From: an uncultured Trueperaceae bacterium
Lineage (GTDB): Bacteria > Deinococcota > Deinococci > Deinococcales > Trueperaceae
Assembly (NCBI GenBank): GCA_913057685.1
Contig: CAJXOA010000015.1
Span: forward strand, 1-47,614
Direction: 5' to 3'
DNA: 47,614 bases
A model generated the notes under the pieces. It was not told where the DNA came from, did no database searches, and saw only the letters and a list, made by a program, of their open reading frames with translations. Shown piece by piece: positions 39,514 through 44,740 of this stretch (position 1 is its first letter; each line of letters begins with the position of its first letter). Made by a program: the position numbers and the translations under genes.

Positions 39514-39525
39514 CCGCGTACGCGG
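39514..39525. promoter_or_regulatory. 12-bp palindrome in the fdxA leader
   Basis: CCGCGTACGCGG is a perfect palindrome between the probable fdxA start point and its ribosome site. It could be a small operator. Confidence 0.35.
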
Positions 39526-39540
39526 TCCGACCACGCCGCC

Positions 39541-39569
39541 ATCATCCCCCACCCTCCGGGGGCCGTCAA
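39541..39569 (-). promoter_or_regulatory. Promoter of fdxA
   Basis: Minus strand TTGACG (39569-39564), 17-bp spacer, GATGAT (39546-39541). The leader would be about 40 nt. Confidence 0.6.
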
Positions 39570-39678
39570 GGACGAACCCCCCGGGTGCCTGGCCGCGCGG
39601 TCGCGCCCGCGGGCCGCGGGCCGCCCCGCGTCGCGACCCCATCGTGCGCGACGCCCCGGGCGGCCCGCGCGCCGCCCG

Positions 39679-39684
39679 TATACT
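39679..39684 (+). promoter_or_regulatory. -10 box of the 691-residue protein gene
   Basis: TATACT ends eight bases before the ATG at 39693, suggesting a leaderless or nearly leaderless message. Confidence 0.55.
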
Positions 39685-39692
39685 TCCCAGGC

Positions 39693-41768
39693 ATGAGCGT
39701 CCCCACCGCCGAACGCCTGCTGCAGCTCCTCGAGTACGTCATGGACGACGTGCGTCACCACCGGCCGGTGCAGGGGGGCGTCGCGGCGGTCCACGACCTC
39801 GCCGACGAGGTCGCGGCCGTCGCGCGGCACCTCGAGCCGGACCGCGCGAAGCGGTTCGACGCCCTGCAGCGCGAACTCCACGCCGGGCTCGGCGCGCTCG
39901 CGCCGGCGCCCGGCGGGGAGACGGCGGCCGCTGCGCCCGCCCTCGCCGACCTCCGCCTCGGGGGGCCGGCGGAGGGCGGGGCGGCGTCCGCCCGCACGAG
40001 CGACGCGGCGGCCACCGTCACGCTCGACGGTCCCCCCGCGAGCGCGGTGCGCGCGCCGACCGACGGGACGGCGGAGGGACCGCACCCCACGCACGCCCCG
40101 GCCCCTGCGCACGCCCCGACCCCTGCGGACGTCGCGCCCCCTGCGGACGCGTCCGCCCCGATCGACGCGCCCGCCCCGCCCCCCGTCGCCGCGCCGGTGA
40201 GCGAGGCGGAACGGACCGAACGCGCCGTCCTCGCGCGCCTCGCCGACCGGGTGTTCGGCGGGGAGATCGAACGCTTCGCGGAGACGACCGCCGCCGCCTG
40301 GCGGGCCGAACGCGACCGCCTCACCGCCCGCATCATGTACGCGACGCTGCGCAACCTCGAGCGGTGGGCGGCGAGCGACGCCTTCGCCGAGGACGTCAAC
40401 CTCCGCGCCTTCGAGGTCGTCGAGCCGATCCCCGAACCGATCGACCCGCTGGTGACGGTGCACCACGAGGAGACCCTCGTGGGCGTCGTGCGCGGCGTCG
40501 CGCACGCCATCCTCGACCTGTGCGACCGCGATCCGCCCCCGAACGTCGATCGGACCGGGTCGCTGACCTACGTCCGCAACCTCGCGCACGCCGTGATCCA
40601 CGACCCGTACGCCGGCAAGCGCGCCGCCGAGGAGCCGCCGGGCCCCGACGCGAAGGGGTTGCGCGACGCGATCCGCGACCTGTCGCGCCGCAACCTCCCC
40701 GAGTGGGAGAAGCGCACGCGGCGCGAGGAGTTGCAGGCGCACCTCCGCGAACGCGAGGCGTGGGAACGCGCGCGCGCCCAGGAGCTCCGCAACGAACTCC
40801 CGCACCGCCGCGAACGCATCGATGCCTTCTTCGAGCACCTCGCCGCGCTGCTGCCCGCCTCGGTCGGGGGGCGCGGGCCGGAGCCGACCCTCGAGGGGGG
40901 CGTGCTGTTCGCCGTCGATCCCGCCCTGCGCCGCGACGCCCCGACGAACGGCGAGCACGACCTGACGCTCCGCATCGCCGATCCCGTCCGAACGACGTTC
41001 GCGGGCCGGACGCTGGTCGTGACGCACGCGGGGGGTGAGCGGACGGCGTACCTCGACGAGGTCGCCATCCCCCTCGACCGCGATCGCGTGAGCGACGTCG
41101 GGGGCGCGGAGGTCGCGACGTTCCCGCTGAACGACTACCTGCACGTCGCCGTCCGCACGCGCGGCGGGTCGCTCCCGGCCCGCGTCGCGGAGGCCGCCGC
41201 GATCCTGCACGTCCTCGCCGCGCCCGACGCGCCCGCGCTCGAGCGGGCGCTCGCGCACCTCGCGCCCGGCACGAGCGGCGACCGCGACGACCGCCTGTCC
41301 GCCGCCGTCCGGCACGGCGCCGCCCTCGCGGAGGACGCCGCCGCCGGGGGGGACCTGCGCGAGGGGTGGCGGCAGGTCCTGGCGCGCGTCACGGCGCTCG
41401 AGGGGGTCGCGCCGGATGCGGCCTGGACCGAGGCGTTCCTCGACCGGGTCGTCCTCGCGACCCGCGCGGGGGAGGGCGACCTGGACGCCGCCGTCGCGTA
41501 CCTCGCGGAGGGCGACGAGGCGACGCCGCCCGTCGCGGCGCCGTTCACCGGCGAACCGGTCGACGTGACGGTCGACGGTCGGACCTTCACCGTGCGTCGC
41601 TACGACGTGCGCGGCGAGGGACGGCACGTGGCGATGCTGCCGGGCCGCGTCGTCGCGGCGTTCCGCGACGTGTTGGTGGCGCCGTTGTTCGGGGGGGCGT
41701 TCACGTGCGTGGTCGGGGACGGCCAGGTCGTCGCGAGCTTCCGGCGGGACGCGAACGTCGCGCCCTGA
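39693..41768 (+). CDS. Protein of unknown function, 691 residues
   Basis: I do not recognise the family. The first 70 residues are helical (AERLLQLLEYVMDDVRHHRP). A Pro/Ala/Thr linker follows (about 72-168), with repeats such as PAPAHAPTPADVAPPADA. The central part is charged and helical: EIERFAETTAAAWRAERDRL and a coiled-coil-like run ELQAHLREREAWERARAQEL near 355. The C-terminal 280 residues look alpha/beta. No signal peptide, membrane span or nucleotide motif is seen, so it is probably cytosolic. The ATG at 39693 is supported by the TATACT box. Codon use matches its neighbours, so it is not an obvious recent transfer. Confidence 0.8.
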   Translation: MSVPTAERLLQLLEYVMDDVRHHRPVQGGVAAVHDLADEVAAVARHLEPDRAKRFDALQRELHAGLGALAPAPGGETAAAAPALADLRLGGPAEGGAASARTSDAAATVTLDGPPASAVRAPTDGTAEGPHPTHAPAPAHAPTPADVAPPADASAPIDAPAPPPVAAPVSEAERTERAVLARLADRVFGGEIERFAETTAAAWRAERDRLTARIMYATLRNLERWAASDAFAEDVNLRAFEVVEPIPEPIDPLVTVHHEETLVGVVRGVAHAILDLCDRDPPPNVDRTGSLTYVRNLAHAVIHDPYAGKRAAEEPPGPDAKGLRDAIRDLSRRNLPEWEKRTRREELQAHLREREAWERARAQELRNELPHRRERIDAFFEHLAALLPASVGGRGPEPTLEGGVLFAVDPALRRDAPTNGEHDLTLRIADPVRTTFAGRTLVVTHAGGERTAYLDEVAIPLDRDRVSDVGGAEVATFPLNDYLHVAVRTRGGSLPARVAEAAAILHVLAAPDAPALERALAHLAPGTSGDRDDRLSAAVRHGAALAEDAAAGGDLREGWRQVLARVTALEGVAPDAAWTEAFLDRVVLATRAGEGDLDAAVAYLAEGDEATPPVAAPFTGEPVDVTVDGRTFTVRRYDVRGEGRHVAMLPGRVVAAFRDVLVAPLFGGAFTCVVGDGQVVASFRRDANVAP

Positions 41769-41826
41769 GCGCCGGACGACATCGCCGGCCCACGTCGGTC
41801 TGTCACCCTTGGCGGTGGAGGTGCTC

Positions 41827-42129
41827 ATGCCCGAACGATTGAGCCGCGACGCGGTCGCGGCCGCCCTGACCGACCTACCGACGTGGCGCGAGGAGGACGA
41901 CGCGCTGCTGCGGCGCTTCACGTTCCCCGACTTCGCGACCGCCCTCGGCTTCCTGGTGCGGATCGGCGTCGCGGCGGAGAAACGCGACCACCACCCGGAG
42001 CTCGCGAACGTCTACAACCGGGTGGACGTGCGCCTCACGACGCACGACGCCGGTGGCCTCACCGAGAAGGACGTGGATCTGGCGAAGGCGATCGACGCGA
42101 TCGCAGCGACCGCCGGCGCGCGCGACTGA
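41827..42129 (+). CDS. Pterin-4a-carbinolamine dehydratase
   Basis: A 100-residue enzyme of the PhhB/DCoH family that dehydrates 4a-hydroxytetrahydropterin to regenerate the pterin cofactor of aromatic amino acid hydroxylases, or acts in molybdopterin-type roles. Motifs: FTFPDFATALGFLVRIGVAAEKRDHHPEL, read in pieces, with the catalytic HHPE, then YNRVDVRLTTHDAGGLTEKDVDLAKAID. The ATG at 41827 is chosen because GGAGG (41817-41821) lies at the right distance; a TTG at 41809 would sit upstream of that site. No pterin hydroxylase is in the window. Confidence 0.93.
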   Translation: MPERLSRDAVAAALTDLPTWREEDDALLRRFTFPDFATALGFLVRIGVAAEKRDHHPELANVYNRVDVRLTTHDAGGLTEKDVDLAKAIDAIAATAGARD

Positions 42130-42153
42130 CGTCCGCACCCGACCGGCCGACCC

Positions 42154-42182
42154 GACGCGCCCCGCCCCCGGCGGGGCGCGTC
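42154..42182. terminator. Bidirectional hairpin between convergent genes
   Basis: A perfect 13-bp stem (42154-42166 with 42170-42182) with a CCC loop. It lies between the pterin dehydratase stop and the dockerin-like gene stop, whose first two bases it includes. It probably ends both units. Confidence 0.65.
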
Positions 42183-43779
42183 ATTCGTCGCCGGACGTGC
42201 GTCCCTCGGGGGGCGTGCGGGCGGGCGCGAGGAAGGTGTAGCGCGCCTCGAGCCGCTGGACGTCGGCGTCGTCGACCTCCCCCGAACCGTCGACGTCGGC
42301 GGCGAGCCGCGTTCCGGCCCGCCCGTACTCGGCGGCGAGGCGGACGAGGTCGTAGAAGTCGACGTCGCCGTCGCCGTCCAGGTCCTCGGGGGCGCTGGCG
42401 AGCGCTGCGGTGAGCGCGTCGGCGTCGCTGGCGAGGGGCGGGGAGGTGCCGTCCTCCGGGAAGCGTCCGGAGCGGAACCCGCGCTCGGCGACCTCGAGCC
42501 CCAACCAGCGTCCGAGTTCGTAGGCCAGCACGTCGCTGCGCCGTCCTTCGGCGCCGGGTCGGACGAGGATCTCGACGCCCGGTTCGCCGGCGACGCGCCG
42601 CGAGAACGCCAGCGCGTCGGGACCGAAGCGGTCGACGTCGCCGATGCGGACGCGGTCGATGGCGTCGTCGTCGTCGACGAGCGTGAGGGCGACGCCCACC
42701 GACCGCCAGGCGTCGATGGCGTCGTCGAGCGCTTCGCGCAGGGCGGGGTCGTCGGGCAGGTCGAGGCGGACCTCCGTCGCGTCGTCCGCGTCCGGTGCAT
42801 CGGGGGCGGCGACGTCGGTGGGCGACGCGTCGGTGGGACTGGCGTCGGTGGGCGACGCATCGGTCGGGGAGCCATCGGTGGGCGAGGCGTCGGTGGGGTT
42901 CGCGTCGGTAGGGCTTGCGTCGGTGGGCGACGTGTCCGTGGGGGAGGCGTCGGTGGGGGACGCGTCGGTCGGGGACGTCCCGGTCGGGGCGGCCCGGTTG
43001 CCGCTCGCGGTGCCGTCGTCGGTCGCACGCGCGTCGGTCGGGGACGCATCGGTCGGGCTTGCATCGGTCGGGCTTGCGTCGGTGGGCGACGCGTCCGTGG
43101 GGGAGGCGTCCGTGGGGGAGGCGTCGGCCTCGGGATCGGGAGCGGGTGCGTCGTCGTCGGGGAACAGGTCGTCGTCCGTGAGGGCGTCGCTCCGCCAGCG
43201 CGGGGCGCTGGACACCCGCGCGCTCGCGTCGCCGTCCAGGACCGCCTCGAGGGTATCGAGGACGATCTCGACGTCGGTCTCCTCGCCCCCCTCGACGAGC
43301 AGGTCGTCGTCGACGCCCAGCGCGCCGCCGCGCAGGTCGACGAGGCCGTCGCCCGTCAGGCGCCACAGGCCCTGCCACACGCCGACGATGGGGCTGATCG
43401 AGGCCTCGCCCGCGTACTGCGCGAGGAGCACGCGGTCGCCGACCTCGACGCGCACGAGGTCGTCGACGAGGGTGCGTTCGCCGTCCCGTTCCCCCGCGGC
43501 GAGGGTGAAGGCGTGCGTATCGCCGGGGTCGTCGACGTCGTCGGGCACGCGGAGGCGTCGCTCCACCTCGAGCGTGATTCGGGTGCGCGCGCCGTCGTCG
43601 TCGCCGGCCGCCGGGTCGACCTCGGTCACGGTGCCGTACACGACGTGGTCGGCGCGGTCGAAGAGGCGCGCGAGGGACAGGTCCAGCACCGACGTCGCCC
43701 ACGTGGGCCCCACGAGGAGGACCAGCGCGAACGCCGTCGCGAACGCGAGGGCGCGGCGGGGCGCGGTCCGGCGGATCAC
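42181..43779 (-). CDS. Secreted protein with SPTDA repeats, degenerate matrixin-like domain and dockerin-like end
   Basis: A 532-residue exported protein of unknown role. Signal peptide: residues 1-29 (ALAFATAFALVLLVGPTWA). Residues 31-180 resemble the N-terminal domain seen before some matrixin peptidases (LFDRADHVVYGTVTEV, IVGVWQGLWRL). Residues 221-323 hold 17 copies of SPTDA. Residues 340-440 look like a matrixin domain whose zinc motif is lost: VLAYELGRWLGLEV in place of HELGHxLGLxH. Residues 465-515 carry two dockerin-type calcium loops, DLDGDGDVDFYDLVRLAAEYG (in pieces) and DVDGSGEVDDADVQRL. The GTG overlaps the lipoprotein gene stop (GTGA). Confidence 0.8.
   Translation of the reverse strand: MIRRTAPRRALAFATAFALVLLVGPTWATSVLDLSLARLFDRADHVVYGTVTEVDPAAGDDDGARTRITLEVERRLRVPDDVDDPGDTHAFTLAAGERDGERTLVDDLVRVEVGDRVLLAQYAGEASISPIVGVWQGLWRLTGDGLVDLRGGALGVDDDLLVEGGEETDVEIVLDTLEAVLDGDASARVSSAPRWRSDALTDDDLFPDDDAPAPDPEADASPTDASPTDASPTDASPTDASPTDASPTDARATDDGTASGNRAAPTGTSPTDASPTDASPTDTSPTDASPTDANPTDASPTDGSPTDASPTDASPTDASPTDVAAPDAPDADDATEVRLDLPDDPALREALDDAIDAWRSVGVALTLVDDDDAIDRVRIGDVDRFGPDALAFSRRVAGEPGVEILVRPGAEGRRSDVLAYELGRWLGLEVAERGFRSGRFPEDGTSPPLASDADALTAALASAPEDLDGDGDVDFYDLVRLAAEYGRAGTRLAADVDGSGEVDDADVQRLEARYTFLAPARTPPEGRTSGDE
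42811..43119 (-). repeat. 15-bp coding minisatellite (17 SPTDA units)
   Basis: Two blocks, six then eleven units of Ser-Pro-Thr-Asp-Ala, are split by an 18-residue spacer. The codons vary between units, so selection on the protein is likely, but copy number may change by slippage. Confidence 0.9.
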
Positions 43780-44618
43780 GGGGTCCCTCCGTCGTCCTGG
43801 GTGGCGTCGGTGGAGGCGTCGGCGTCGGTGGGGCTCTCGGTGCGCTCCCGGACGTCCTCGGCGCTCGCACCGATCCGGCGCGACGCGAACGTGTGCCGGT
43901 CGGCGTACAGCTGTTCGATCTCGAGGTCGAACCCGAGCAGGGTGGTGGAGGCGGCCTCGACGGGGAAGCGGAACACCTCGGTGTCGCCCTCGACGCCCTC
44001 GCCCCACGCCGCGACGTCGATCGCGAGGCGACCGTCGCCGCCCTCGACGAACAGGACGCCGTCGCGCAGCGAGCGCTCGACGGCGTCGGGATCGATCGTG
44101 ACCGCGTCGTCGTCCCACCGGAGCCGCACGCGCGCGCCCTGCCAGGTGCGGGCGTTCGCGACGCGCGCCCGCAACACCGTTTCGCCGCGCACCTCGGTGT
44201 CGGGGACCGACAGCTCGAAGGTGGGGACGGGGACGTCGCGGACCCGGATCTCGTACGCCTGGAAGGTGGAGGCGAGGTTCCCGTCGGTCACGACCAGCGT
44301 GAACGGGTAGGCGCCCAACCGCGTCGGGGTGCCGACCACGACGCCGTCCTGCAGCGACAGGCCGGGCGGCAACGCCCCCTCCTCGAGGTCGACGCGGTAC
44401 GGCCGGAGGCCGCCCACCGCGACGACGTCGGCGCGGTACGCCTCGCCGACCACCGCGTCGGGCAGGTCGTTGCTGGCGATCCGCAGCGGGTCGCCGGGCA
44501 ACGGCGCCTCGTCGGCGCAGGACGCCAGGACGACGGCGGCGACGACGAAGGCGGTCGCGAGCCACACCGCGGCGGCCGGGCGCCGTGGGCGCCACCCTGT
44601 TCGCGTCGGCGGGGTCAT
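43776..44618 (-). CDS. Lipoprotein with Ig-like and cohesin-like domains
   Basis: A 280-residue predicted lipoprotein. The signal ends in the lipobox LASC, giving an acylated Cys34. Residues 45-125 form a putative Ig (He-PIG) domain: LPDAVVGEAYRADVVAVGG and ALPPGLSLQDGVVVGTPTR. Residues 133-235 look like a cohesin fold: VPDTEVRGETVLRARVAN, then RLRWDDDAVTIDPDAV and TEVFRFPVEAASTTLLGFDL. The tail is acidic and contains one SPTDA, the unit repeated in the next gene's product. The ATG at 44618 has a good AAGGAG site. It heads the two-gene unit with the dockerin-like protein. Confidence 0.8.
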   Translation of the reverse strand: MTPPTRTGWRPRRPAAAVWLATAFVVAAVVLASCADEAPLPGDPLRIASNDLPDAVVGEAYRADVVAVGGLRPYRVDLEEGALPPGLSLQDGVVVGTPTRLGAYPFTLVVTDGNLASTFQAYEIRVRDVPVPTFELSVPDTEVRGETVLRARVANARTWQGARVRLRWDDDAVTIDPDAVERSLRDGVLFVEGGDGRLAIDVAAWGEGVEGDTEVFRFPVEAASTTLLGFDLEIEQLYADRHTFASRRIGASAEDVRERTESPTDADASTDATQDDGGTP

Positions 44619-44660
44619 GGGGTCTCCTTCCGCGGGGCCGGTCCGGCCGGCACGTCACGC

Positions 44661-44678
44661 CGGGCCCGCGAGGGCCCG
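44661..44678. promoter_or_regulatory. Inverted repeat in the lipoprotein/GH13 divergent gap
   Basis: CGGGCCC (44661-44667), a 4-base gap, GGGCCCG (44672-44678). Nearby weak -10 candidates are TACGCT (44700-44695, minus) and TAGCGT (44682-44687, plus). It could be an operator shared by both directions. Confidence 0.4.
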
Positions 44679-44740
44679 TGGTAGCGTCCCGCAGAGCGTA
44701 CCGCACCGAGCGGCCCCTTCTTTCGCTTGGAGCCCCTGGA

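Noticed and set aside
39258-41921. An 887-residue minus-strand frame ending in the ferredoxin
   Set aside because: Only the last 78 residues are real (fdxA with its own strong ribosome site). The rest is antisense to the 691-residue protein gene.
42811-43119. CRISPR-like array
   Set aside because: The repeats are contiguous 15-bp codon units inside an open frame, without spacers.
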